From NCBI GenBank assembly GCA_900547305.1, contig URGH01000013.1:1-48672 (forward strand): DNA of 48,672 nucleotides, given 5' to 3'. This DNA is from an uncultured Oscillospiraceae bacterium (GTDB lineage Bacteria > Bacillota > Clostridia > Oscillospirales > Acutalibacteraceae). Within the stretch, counting starts at the first letter, position 1, and each line of letters begins with the position of its first letter. The translations under genes were made by a program, and so were the position numbers. Of this stretch, positions 41,206 through 48,672 are shown piece by piece. The notes beneath the pieces are model-generated. The model was not told the origin of the DNA, ran no database searches, and saw only the letters and a list, made by a program, of their open reading frames with translations.

Positions 41206-41500
41206 TATTTATATTTACATAGCGGTGATGACCGCCGTAACATACCTTATAAGAGTCTTACCGCTGACGCTCATAAGAAAAAAGATAACCAACGTAACCC
41301 TGCGCTCGTTTCTTTATTATGTGCCGTATGTCACCCTTGCAATAATGACCTTTCCCGCAATTATCAACGCGACAAACAGCATATGGTCGGGGCTTGCGGC
41401 GCTTGTAATCGGCGTTTTGCTCTCTTACTTCGGTATAAGTCTTTTCGGCGTTGCCGTTTGCTCCTGCGCGGCGGTATTTATTATTGAGCTGATAATATAA
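41183..41500 (+). CDS. azlD: AzlD-family branched-chain amino acid exporter, small subunit
   Basis: The product is 105 aa from ATG 41183, or 101 aa from ATG 41195 with GAGGATGGGA upstream. It has four membrane segments and the motif VTYLIRVLPLTLIRKK...FLYYVPYVTLAIMTFPAI typical of AzlD. The gene overlaps azlC, so the two are translationally coupled. Confidence 0.9.
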   Translation: MGTQMQHNIYIYIAVMTAVTYLIRVLPLTLIRKKITNVTLRSFLYYVPYVTLAIMTFPAIINATNSIWSGLAALVIGVLLSYFGISLFGVAVCSCAAVFIIELII

Positions 41501-41510
41501 AAAAATAATT

Positions 41511-41541
41511 AAATCGGGCGGCGCATTGCGCCGCCCGATTT
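41511..41541. terminator. Bidirectional terminator between azlD and the spore-protein gene
   Basis: 15-bp arms (41511-41525 with 41527-41541) form a GC-rich hairpin flanked by A- and T-rich sequence, between convergent genes. Confidence 0.8.
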
Positions 41542-41556
41542 GGTCAAAAATGACTC

Positions 41557-41745
41557 TTACTTCATGCTGTTTTCGTAAGATTCGATCATCTTTTTAACCA
41601 TCTGTCCGCCGATAGAACCGGCCTGCTTAGAGGTAAGGTCACCATTGTAACCCTGCTTTAAGTTAACGCCAACCTCGTTGGCAGCCTCCATCTTAAAACG
41701 GTTGAGTGCTTCTTTAGCCTCAGGTACTACGCTTTTGTTAGCCAT
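41557..41745 (-). CDS. Alpha/beta-type small acid-soluble spore protein
   Basis: The 62-aa product has both family signatures: the FKMEAANEVGV region, where the germination protease cuts, and GYNGDLTSKQAGSIGGQMVKKMIE. These proteins coat DNA in the dormant spore and protect it from damage. A strong TTAGGAGAG ribosome binding site precedes ATG 41745. Upstream A/T-rich sequence has no sigma-A promoter; a forespore sigma-G type promoter is expected but could not be placed with confidence. Confidence 0.95.
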   Translation of the reverse strand: MANKSVVPEAKEALNRFKMEAANEVGVNLKQGYNGDLTSKQAGSIGGQMVKKMIESYENSMK

Positions 41746-41870
41746 GGTTTTTTCTCTCCTAATTTTTTTCTTTGCGTTTGCAGTAATATTTTGTGTAAAC
41801 GAATAAATAATATCAGAGGTAAATTTTGATTATTTTATTTTTAAAAAATGGTTTTTAAGGGAATAAAATG

Positions 41871-41916
41871 AATTCGAGCCGTTGTGGGTGTTTTACCACC
41901 CGCAACGGCTCGAATT
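41871..41916 (-). terminator. Terminator of the surface-protein/small-peptide operon
   Basis: A 20-bp stem (41871-41890 with 41897-41916, one wobble) lies 14 bases beyond the stop codon of the 33-aa ORF on the minus strand. Sequence after it is only moderately T-rich. Confidence 0.7.
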
Positions 41917-41930
41917 GAATTTCAGATATT

Positions 41931-42032
41931 TTAATCTTCAGGCAACTCAATCGGTCCTGCATTGCCACCGCTTGCAGTGACAATATCAACATTAGAAATT
42001 TCTACAAATTCAATTTCCGGTTTGTTAAACAT
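41931..42032 (-). CDS. 33-aa peptide with TASGG motif, downstream of the giant surface protein
   Basis: This ORF is short but well supported: AAAAAGGAGAAAGG precedes ATG 42032, the upstream gene ends 28 nt before it, and a strong terminator follows. The product starts MFNKPEIEF, has a central ISNVDIV, the sequence TASGG at residues 19-23, and ends in an acidic tail IELPED. It is rich in acidic residues and has no Cys. From memory, short ORFs of the form K-P-E-x-E...D-I/V-x-T-A/S-S-G-G occur in many gut Clostridia with no assigned function. The Gly-Gly at 22-23, preceded by alternating hydrophobic residues, resembles a double-glycine leader; cleavage there would release a 10-residue peptide. 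No peptide exporter or modifying enzyme is seen in the window. Confidence 0.65.
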   Translation of the reverse strand: MFNKPEIEFVEISNVDIVTASGGNAGPIELPED

Positions 42033-42060
42033 TATAGCCTTTCTCCTTTTTTAAAAGTGA

Positions 42061-45000
42061 TTAAAAATTGTCACAGGTGTATCCGTAATTGAATAATGCC
42101 TGTATCAAAGCGCCTATATCACTGTCACTTGCATGGTTTGCTAAGTAATTGTTGACATTATAGGTGAGCGAATCGTTTTCAACATTGTTTACGGTTGAGG
42201 TGAATACAAGCATATTGTCAAGTTCGGTCGCCATTATGCCGCTGAACTCAAAATAATACCTGTCATTTTCGCTGTCGTAAACAAAGTTCTTGTAATTGAA
42301 AGAAGCAGTACGAATTGTTTCACCATTGTTTATAACCTTAGCCGCAAACTTCACCTGGTTGATTGAAACATTGTCGTCAAGAGTGAAGTAAACGCGGAGC
42401 TTAACCGCATTGTCAAGTAACAGTTTCTTTGTGGTTATTGTAATACCGCCGTCAACTGATTTGGTTTCGTTATAGGTCGGTACAGAGTCAATCTTATCAG
42501 TGTGTGATACAGATGAGTAAGGAGTGTTCTCAAAGTACTTTGTAACAATGTCATCGGAACGGTATCCGGTGTATTTCTGAGCTTCCTCGCCGTATTTAAG
42601 TAAATTACTGATAATTTCGTTATACCTGCCTCCGTATGCCGGATTATTCAGTATTGATAAGCAATACGCCTTAACGCTGTAATCCGAAACGGCATATTCA
42701 TAAAGTTTTCCGTCTTTTTCAAGATATACGGTAGCTTTTAAAATGTCGTTCATACGTTGGGGATTAATTCCCTTAAACACAAAGCTGAAAGAACCGTCGG
42801 CATTCTTTGTGGGTGAAACCGTTGTATCTTCATATTTTTTGAGAGAATAATTCTCAAAAGAGAATACAATGTAGGAGGCGTCGAAGCCATCGCTTATTAC
42901 ACGGTATGTCATGGTCAGGTCATTGCCGAGCGTCAGCTTTTTCTTGACTGTAACTCCGGTTTCAAGTTTTTCCGAAGCGACAATTTCATATAATCCGTCA
43001 GTAGCGATTTCAGAGTAAAGACCAGCCGCACAGTATTTTGTAGTAACCTTTCGATCATATTTACCACCGGAAATCGAGCCGTTTTTAACCTCAATTATTC
43101 CTGAGAATTCGCCGCCTGTAATTGTAATGTTTGAGCTTCTAGCTAAAATTGCATTAGCCTTGGGTGCGGTAATTTTGCCGCCGGTAATTGCAATGCTCGA
43201 ATTCGGATTTCCGCCCAAAGCAGTTATATATGTCTCAGAATCGGAGCCTTCGGCAATAATTTCTCCGCCGTTCATTTCAAACGCCGCAGTGGTTGACATA
43301 ATTCTTATTGCATAATTTCCGCGCTTGCAGTCGGCTTTAACCGTACCGCTGTTCAAAACCAGTTTTGCATTTCCGCCGACATGGATTGCATTTCCTGACT
43401 TTGCCATGCCTTCGGTTGTAACGGTTACACCGTTAATTATAAGCGTACCGTTTTCTTCAACAGAAATAACACGTCCGCTTGTACCTGTGTAAGAACTGTA
43501 AATCTTTCCTGTGCCTACGCTGTCGGTAAGAGTTAGGTTGCCCTTAACAAGCAGCGCCTGTGCATTGATTGAAGTATTTGTTCCGTTAAGTGTGAATCCG
43601 TTCAAATCAATAGTTATTGTTTTGCCGGCAGGAACGGTTGTTGTTGAGCCGATAACGGTAATATCTTTAAGTAAGGTTATAGTTTTACCGTTTGCAGCTA
43701 ACCTTATAGCGTCTGCAAGAGTTTCATATTTTTTGGTGCCGATTTGGGCTACATAGCTGCCTTCTTTTACGCCGTATGTGCCGTCGGTATTTTTCGTCGG
43801 GATATAGCCGTCAGCGCAATATCCGTCTGAAATTTTCTTATTAAATGAACCGCCGGAAACTTTTGTGCTGCCCGCAGCCGCATTTGTTACACGTACAGTC
43901 CATGCAGTTGAGCGTGTGCACAGATTCTTGAACGTACCGCCCGTAATTACCGTAGAGGGTGAAGAACTGCCGCTCTTATCGGTGTGAATAACCTGCGCCT
44001 GTCCGTACGGAGCATTCTTATCGCCCTGAATGAATGTACCGCCGCTTATCTCAAGCTTTCCGTAGTTGAAAATAACTCCCGTAAAGCCTTTTGAAGTTCC
44101 TTTTTCAAGCGTGAATGTACCGCCGCTGATACTAAGCGCGGCTCCGGATTCATTCTTAACAACATCCAATCCGCCGGTATATGTACCGCTCTTGATTGTA
44201 AGCGTGCCGAAGTTATCAAGCATAGAAGAGCCGGTGTTGCCTGCGGTTGCGGTTATGCCTTCAAATGTAGCAGTACCGTTATTCTGAATGGTATAATAGC
44301 TGTTTGCAGTGCCTACAATGCTGCCGTTTTTAACGGTTACAACAGCGCCCTTGGCAATGGTAAGGGTTGCTGTGCTCGCGGCGCCTGTGCCGGTAAGCGT
44401 TTTGCCGCCGAGGTCAAGCGTAATGCTCTTGTTAATCAAAACGTCCTCGGTTGTATCGCCAAGCAGTGTTACGGTGTCGCCGTCTTTTGCAGCCGCAATA
44501 GCCGCGTTAACGGTTTCGTATTTAACGCCGCCGACTTCCGCTGCATATGTGATGTCCTTTACAGTGTATGTGCCGTCGGAATTCTTTGATGAAGTTAATC
44601 CTTCTGCACAGTAGTCTCTCGGAATTTCATTCGAGAACGTACCGCCCGAAACGGTAATAACATCGCTCTTACCGAATTTGCTTTCGGTTTTGTTCTCCCA
44701 GGTATAAGCCTTAAGAGCTTCGCCTTTGGCAGATTTAAAGGTACCGCCGGTAATTGTAACTTTACCGAGACCTTTATATCCGGGGCGGTTTACAACGGAA
44801 ACCGCCGCGCCGTCCTGAATTGCACCGTCGTTTTCGGTTTTTTCTACCGGGTCACCGGTTACATTGATTACGCTGTCACCGCTTATATTCAAGCTGCCCG
44901 AGCATACCTGAACGCCCATGGTCTTGGCAGTGATTGCACTGTTTTCGATATTGAGCGTGCCGCTGCTTGCAAAATAAATTCCGAAGCCGTTCGGTACATT

Positions 45001-48000
45001 AAGAGTACTGTTCTTTAATGTAACGGTATCGTTTGTGTTGTTACCGTTGGTTTCAATTCCGCTGTGACCGTTAGAGATCATTTCAACGTTCTCAAATATC
45101 AGTGTGGAATTGTCATACGTTATAGTACCGCCCATTGCTGACGGAATAAGTCCGACCAAAGTATTACTGATAACTTTACCGTTCTTAACCGTAAGCGTTG
45201 CATTAGGGTGGTTAATCTCAAATGCCGCGCTGTTGACATCGGTTCCGGTATAAGTCCATGTGTGACCGTTAAGATCAACCGTGCGTTTTATACTGCCGGA
45301 GCTGAATGTCCCGGCTTTCTCGTAGTCACGCAGCAGAACAATATCTTTACCACCGCTGTCAGTCTGAGCTTTGAAAGCCTCATCCATGGTGTAATACTGT
45401 TTGCCGTCTACTTCTGCAAGGTAAGCTTTTGCAACGCTGTACTTGCCGTTTTCTACAGTTATTGAAGAGCTTTCAACCAGATATGCAGTAGGATCATTAG
45501 TAAATGTACCGCCGCTAACTTCGATTGTAGCCTTAGTATTATCCGTAATAGGATTAAGTCCGTTATTATAGGTGTAGATACCAAGTGTGCCGGTAATCTC
45601 GCCGCCCGTAATGAAGATACGCGCCTGTTTATCGGCAGCGTCGTCATAGTTAACAGAGGCAACATTGCCGTTAACCTTACCGCCGCTTATTTCGAGATTA
45701 CTGAACGCAGCGCCTGTGCTGTAAACCCAAGAAGATACGGTACCGTTTACGGTGCCACCCTTGACAGTTGCTCTGAGCCAGTTTTCAATCGCATAGCTGT
45801 TGGCGGAGTTGATTGTGCCGCCGTTCAGGAAGAGATCACCGCGGTCAACCTTTATAGCGATAAAGTTATCCTGAGTGAAAGTACCGCCCTTAATGTTCAG
45901 TCCGGGATATTTATCAACGCCATCATCACCTATGCGGACAAGTGACGCTCCTTTTCCTTCCGAATTGCCGCTGTTATTCTTAACATTACCGCCTTCAAAG
46001 AATACCCAAGCACCTCCCTGAACATCAATAACGTAGTGTGAAGAAATACCGGAGTTTTCGGCAGTGTCCTCACGCATAATGGTACCGGTTTGGGCTGTGC
46101 TGGAATCTTTAACTGTGACCCCTCTTGCCGTAATAGTAAGCGCCGGTTTGCCCTTTACGGTTCCGCCGTTCAGCGTGTAACCGTTAAGGTCAAGGGTAAG
46201 CTGCTTTGCTATTGTTACGTTTTCTTTTGTGTTAGACACAAGTGTAACCGTAGCTTTTGACTTTGCCGCGTCAATTGCAGCCTGCAGGGTTTCGTATTTA
46301 ACGCCGTTTACCTCAGCTACATATTTGCCGGATTTTACGCCGTAAGTGCCGTCAGTGTTCTTTGTGGGAATAAAGCCGTCAGCGCAGTAATCGGGATTTA
46401 TTTCATAAGTAAATGTACCGCCTGAAATAGCAATATTTGCAGGCACATTGCCCGAAATACTAAATTTACCGTTGAATGTACCGTTTTTAATATTAAGCTG
46501 ACGGCTCTGCCCCTCACCTATTCCGCCGCTGATTTCAATGTTACCGTTAATTACGCTATTACCTTCAACAGTAACAGATACCGAAGGATAGCTACTATAA
46601 CGGCAAACATCAAACGCAATGGGAGAATATTTTGTTCCCTCGGCATTGCCGGGGTTTATTATTGAATCCTTAATTACAGTATTACCGTTATTGTTTGAAA
46701 TGGTGTATACAGTCTGTTTTCCGCCTGATACAGTCATATTATCCAATGTAAGGTTGCTGTAATTCTGAATCATAATAGCCGGAGCGCCCGACCATTCGGT
46801 TTTATCATCACCCGCAACAGACGCGTCGCCGTAAATAAAACCGTTTTTCATGGTTATTTTATTGCCCGCAAGTAGTTGGAAACCGTTGGTTGCCGTGCCT
46901 GTGCTGCCAACAAGCTTTCCGCCTACTGTATATGAATAACCGGCAAAATCAATAGTAATTCCGGTTGGATATTTATTTGTGTCTACCCTAATGCCGTCAC
47001 CGCTGCAATCTGCAAGCAGAGTTACGGTATCACCGTCACTTGCTGCTGCAATAGCTTCTGCAAGAGTTTTGTACTCTGTATCGCCGATCTTAGCAACAAA
47101 GTTGTCTGTGGGAGTTTTAATCGTTATTTTATCGGTTGTTTTCCACTTAACAGCGTCGGTAATAACTACGTCATTGCCGTCCATGTCCTTAACGGTAGAA
47201 CCTTCGGGAAGATCAGAACCATCGTTATATACAACCGTATAAAGAGCGGCGGTATTTTCGCTTTTTGTATTTTTATCACCTATAACAAGATTTGCCGCAG
47301 CGTTGAAGCCTAAATACATACCGACATTCTTGTTACTGTTATCAGTGTTTGTGATATCAAAATAGTTGCCGTCTACGGTTACGGTTGAGGTTATATTCCA
47401 CTGTGAAATTCTTTCAAACTTGACCGGACGGGTGCTTTTAACAGTATTGTTGGTAAAGGTTATTTTGGTCAGTGATTTGAAATCTTCTCCCTGACCCTCG
47501 TTATCGCCTTTTGTCCAGTTGCCGTAAGCCGGTCTTATCCATGTGGGGTTGGAATTGTTGGCAGAAGCGGCATTTGTGAACTCATTAAATGTACAACTGT
47601 CAAACGCAAGCTCTGTTGCAGCAATTGCACCGACAATTAAACCGTTGAATTTGCAGCTGTTGAATTCAATCTTTTGCAGCTGACTCCAAGGCGAGGTGTA
47701 AAGCTGATAATCAAAGCTGAACACGCCGTTAAATTTAATTCCCTCAAATTTTACGGTAGTGTAAGCCGGAACAGCAAGTAAAAGCGATGTTCCTATTTTA
47801 TCTATGTCCGTATAACCGGTTACATTATTAGAAATTGATGTTCCGGTGAAAACAACGGTTTTGCCGTTCGCACCGTCGTTTCCTTCGCCCTTGTATCCGT
47901 TAGCGGCGTAATAATTAAGGTCGGTTTTATCCGCGCCCACAGCGCTGTCTACACGAACTCCGTTACCGAGAACGCCGTTTGTGTCATAAGAATATTCGCC

Positions 48001-48234
48001 GACATTAACATACATAGTGCCGCCAAGAGAATTTTGAGCTGCAATGTAGTCTTCTCTCGTCATTGCTCCGAATTCTTCTAATGTGTACGGATTAGAAGAT
48101 GAACCCTTGGTTGCTTCGGAACCGGTCTCTCCCTCCGCAACTGTAGCAAATGCTACAGTCGGGATAAGACTTAAGCACATTAGGACAGACAACAGCAAAC
48201 TTAACAGCTTTTTGCCTATAATTGACTTATTCAT
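42061..48234 (-). CDS. Giant secreted beta-helix repeat protein (adhesin-like), 2057 aa
   Basis: ATG 48234 (MNKSIIGKKLLSLLLSVLMCLSLIPTVAFA) gives a clean signal peptide; ATG 48246 is too close to the AAAGG. A unique beta-helix region comes first (KFEGIKFNGVFSFDYQ; KIEFNSCKFNGLIVG). Then come five units that open Y-x-A-E-V-x-G-x-x-Y-E-T-L-x-x-A-I...D-G-D-T-V-T-L-L and continue with LDLNGYTLNG strands and many S/GGTF turns, joined by linkers of the type YCADGYIPTKNTDGTYGV. The C-terminus has two related modules ending YNEIISNLLKYGEEAQKYTGY and IGALIQALFNYGYTCDNF. No LPXTG, membrane helix or wall-binding repeat is visible. It is probably an adhesin or passive surface protein. It has its own promoter and long leader and is followed by the 33-aa ORF. 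Confidence 0.85.
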   Translation of the reverse strand: MNKSIIGKKLLSLLLSVLMCLSLIPTVAFATVAEGETGSEATKGSSSNPYTLEEFGAMTREDYIAAQNSLGGTMYVNVGEYSYDTNGVLGNGVRVDSAVGADKTDLNYYAANGYKGEGNDGANGKTVVFTGTSISNNVTGYTDIDKIGTSLLLAVPAYTTVKFEGIKFNGVFSFDYQLYTSPWSQLQKIEFNSCKFNGLIVGAIAATELAFDSCTFNEFTNAASANNSNPTWIRPAYGNWTKGDNEGQGEDFKSLTKITFTNNTVKSTRPVKFERISQWNITSTVTVDGNYFDITNTDNSNKNVGMYLGFNAAANLVIGDKNTKSENTAALYTVVYNDGSDLPEGSTVKDMDGNDVVITDAVKWKTTDKITIKTPTDNFVAKIGDTEYKTLAEAIAAASDGDTVTLLADCSGDGIRVDTNKYPTGITIDFAGYSYTVGGKLVGSTGTATNGFQLLAGNKITMKNGFIYGDASVAGDDKTEWSGAPAIMIQNYSNLTLDNMTVSGGKQTVYTISNNNGNTVIKDSIINPGNAEGTKYSPIAFDVCRYSSYPSVSVTVEGNSVINGNIEISGGIGEGQSRQLNIKNGTFNGKFSISGNVPANIAISGGTFTYEINPDYCADGFIPTKNTDGTYGVKSGKYVAEVNGVKYETLQAAIDAAKSKATVTLVSNTKENVTIAKQLTLDLNGYTLNGGTVKGKPALTITARGVTVKDSSTAQTGTIMREDTAENSGISSHYVIDVQGGAWVFFEGGNVKNNSGNSEGKGASLVRIGDDGVDKYPGLNIKGGTFTQDNFIAIKVDRGDLFLNGGTINSANSYAIENWLRATVKGGTVNGTVSSWVYSTGAAFSNLEISGGKVNGNVASVNYDDAADKQARIFITGGEITGTLGIYTYNNGLNPITDNTKATIEVSGGTFTNDPTAYLVESSSITVENGKYSVAKAYLAEVDGKQYYTMDEAFKAQTDSGGKDIVLLRDYEKAGTFSSGSIKRTVDLNGHTWTYTGTDVNSAAFEINHPNATLTVKNGKVISNTLVGLIPSAMGGTITYDNSTLIFENVEMISNGHSGIETNGNNTNDTVTLKNSTLNVPNGFGIYFASSGTLNIENSAITAKTMGVQVCSGSLNISGDSVINVTGDPVEKTENDGAIQDGAAVSVVNRPGYKGLGKVTITGGTFKSAKGEALKAYTWENKTESKFGKSDVITVSGGTFSNEIPRDYCAEGLTSSKNSDGTYTVKDITYAAEVGGVKYETVNAAIAAAKDGDTVTLLGDTTEDVLINKSITLDLGGKTLTGTGAASTATLTIAKGAVVTVKNGSIVGTANSYYTIQNNGTATFEGITATAGNTGSSMLDNFGTLTIKSGTYTGGLDVVKNESGAALSISGGTFTLEKGTSKGFTGVIFNYGKLEISGGTFIQGDKNAPYGQAQVIHTDKSGSSSPSTVITGGTFKNLCTRSTAWTVRVTNAAAGSTKVSGGSFNKKISDGYCADGYIPTKNTDGTYGVKEGSYVAQIGTKKYETLADAIRLAANGKTITLLKDITVIGSTTTVPAGKTITIDLNGFTLNGTNTSINAQALLVKGNLTLTDSVGTGKIYSSYTGTSGRVISVEENGTLIINGVTVTTEGMAKSGNAIHVGGNAKLVLNSGTVKADCKRGNYAIRIMSTTAAFEMNGGEIIAEGSDSETYITALGGNPNSSIAITGGKITAPKANAILARSSNITITGGEFSGIIEVKNGSISGGKYDRKVTTKYCAAGLYSEIATDGLYEIVASEKLETGVTVKKKLTLGNDLTMTYRVISDGFDASYIVFSFENYSLKKYEDTTVSPTKNADGSFSFVFKGINPQRMNDILKATVYLEKDGKLYEYAVSDYSVKAYCLSILNNPAYGGRYNEIISNLLKYGEEAQKYTGYRSDDIVTKYFENTPYSSVSHTDKIDSVPTYNETKSVDGGITITTKKLLLDNAVKLRVYFTLDDNVSINQVKFAAKVINNGETIRTASFNYKNFVYDSENDRYYFEFSGIMATELDNMLVFTSTVNNVENDSLTYNVNNYLANHASDSDIGALIQALFNYGYTCDNF

Positions 48235-48250
48235 TGTTTGTATCATCCTT

Positions 48251-48298
48251 TCATAATACTTTTGGGGCTTTTGCCCCGAATGAAAACTGGTTTTTCAA
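48251..48298 (-). CDS. Possible 15-aa leader peptide
   Basis: In the leader of the giant protein gene, GGGAGGAG lies 3 bases before a TTG (48298-48296) that opens a 15-codon frame, MKNQFSFGAKAPKVL, ending in TGA 16 bases before ATG 48234. The Shine-Dalgarno sequence is better than that of the main gene. The frame also spans a small ggggc/gcccc hairpin. It may be a chance frame. Confidence 0.3.
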   Translation of the reverse strand: MKNQFSFGAKAPKVL

Positions 48299-48319
48299 TT
48301 TCTCCTCCCTTTTAATTCC

Positions 48320-48362
48320 GACAGAATATGCGGATTTAAGCTGAAAAACCGCATATTAATTT
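48320..48362 (-). promoter_or_regulatory. Hairpin in the leader of the giant surface-protein gene
   Basis: The arms aatatgcgg/ccgcatatt (9 bp) within the ~215-nt leader, plus a ggggc/gcccc hairpin nearer the start codon, make this a structured 5' region. No known riboswitch was recognised. Confidence 0.4.
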
Positions 48363-48455
48363 GATTTTCCGGATTGAGTTTTTTGATTATTGAAGCAGGC
48401 TTGCGGTGGCATTTCATTCAGTCGAAACGGCACAACTGTTTCCTTAATCAAGGAT

Positions 48456-48484
48456 ATTATAGCATTTATGCTTTCAAAATTCAA
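48456..48484 (-). promoter_or_regulatory. Promoter of the giant surface-protein operon
   Basis: On the minus strand TTGAAT (48484-48479) and TATAAT (48461-48456) are 17 bp apart. Transcription would begin near 48449, giving a leader of about 215 nt. Confidence 0.65.
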
Positions 48485-48562
48485 TATAAAAACGGTATTT
48501 TTTGGTAGAAAATCCCGCGATTATTTTTCACATATTTGTTATAATTGATATGCGTACCAATA
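48485..48562. other. A/T-rich non-coding stretch
   Basis: Positions 48247-48672 hold no large gene. This part, between the promoter and the tandem repeat, shows nothing beyond an isolated TATAAT with no matching -35 box. Confidence 0.5.
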
Positions 48563-48590
48563 TTAGACATTAGATGTTAGATATTAGACG
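48563..48590. repeat. Heptanucleotide tandem repeat, four copies
   Basis: The unit TTAGAYN repeats every 7 bases at 48563, 48570, 48577 and 48584, with a degenerate fifth unit (GTAGAAA) after. It directly adjoins the dispersed repeat. Confidence 0.6.
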
Positions 48591-48594
48591 GTAG

Positions 48595-48672
48595 AAAATA
48601 CCCCTCAGTCACTAACGTGACAGCCGCTGACGGCGGCGGTCCCCTCTGTCAACTGCGTTGACGTCTCCCCAC
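48595..48672 (+). repeat. Dispersed intergenic repeat, copy 2, cut by the window end
   Basis: It shares with copy 1 (minus strand, 32670-32739) the start aaatacccctcagtc, a cagc after the first hairpin, the cccctctgt core and a second hairpin (gtcaactgcgttgac). Copy 2 has about 15 extra bases (cgctgacggcggcgg) between the first hairpin and the core. Confidence 0.6.

Noticed and set aside
42061..48234. CRISPR-like or tandem DNA repeat array
   Set aside because: The repetition is at protein level with diverged units of several hundred bases. It has no short identical repeats with regular spacers.
48520..48562. Plus-strand promoter at the TATAAT near 48540
   Set aside because: No acceptable -35 box at 16-18 bp and no gene follows within the window.

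Overview
The window looks like chromosome from a spore-forming Clostridia species, probably a gut or rumen Oscillospirales/Ruminococcaceae-type organism. The reasons are an alpha/beta-type small acid-soluble spore protein gene, a cwlD-radA pair, low-to-mid GC with Gram-positive ribosome binding sites, a dockerin-like module, and long secreted repeat proteins with clostridial C-terminal modules. No species is claimed. No rRNA, tRNA, CRISPR array or transposase was seen.

Positions 1-30.2 kb form a carbohydrate-use region. It opens with the 3' part of a GH2 glycosidase, a 50-aa small protein and a GH110-like beta-helix glycosidase. Next is an AraC-type regulator on the minus strand. A very long plus-strand operon then runs from about 4.54 to 26.6 kb: a GH16 lipoprotein, a large solute-binding protein, two permeases, an NHL/TPR/YIP1-like membrane protein, a DUF5696-like lipoprotein, two more permeases, a second solute-binding protein, a surface repeat protein whose dockerin-like end runs into a GH16 domain through a T9 frameshift, and a giant membrane-anchored repeat protein. 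A terminator-like hairpin separates this from an unrecognised enzyme-like protein and a GH127-like protein. There are two complete ABC importers by subunit count but no ATPase, so a shared MsmX-type ATPase elsewhere is expected. The two genes flanking the AraC gene carry the same 33-bp upstream element at identical distance from the -10 box, which suggests a local regulon.

Positions 30.2-36.2 kb are mostly housekeeping or regulatory: cwlD-radA under a good sigma-A promoter, a 44-aa Cys-rich protein, a dispersed intergenic repeat, a cupin, a membrane-anchored XRE regulator and a 575-aa protein with two helix-turn-helix regions.

Positions 36.3-41.8 kb hold three lipoproteins (two are paralogues, one of them mosaic in codon use), a zinc-ribbon protein, azlCD behind a hairpin leader, and the spore protein gene.

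Positions 41.9-48.7 kb hold a minus-strand bicistronic operon: a 2057-aa secreted beta-helix repeat protein followed by a 33-aa peptide with a double-glycine-like TASGG motif. Its leader is about 215 nt long and structured. The right edge of the window carries a heptad tandem repeat and a second, truncated copy of the dispersed element.

The most interesting items are the shared AraC-type promoter element, the T9 junction between dockerin-like module and GH16, the 33-aa peptide, and the mosaic lipoprotein.
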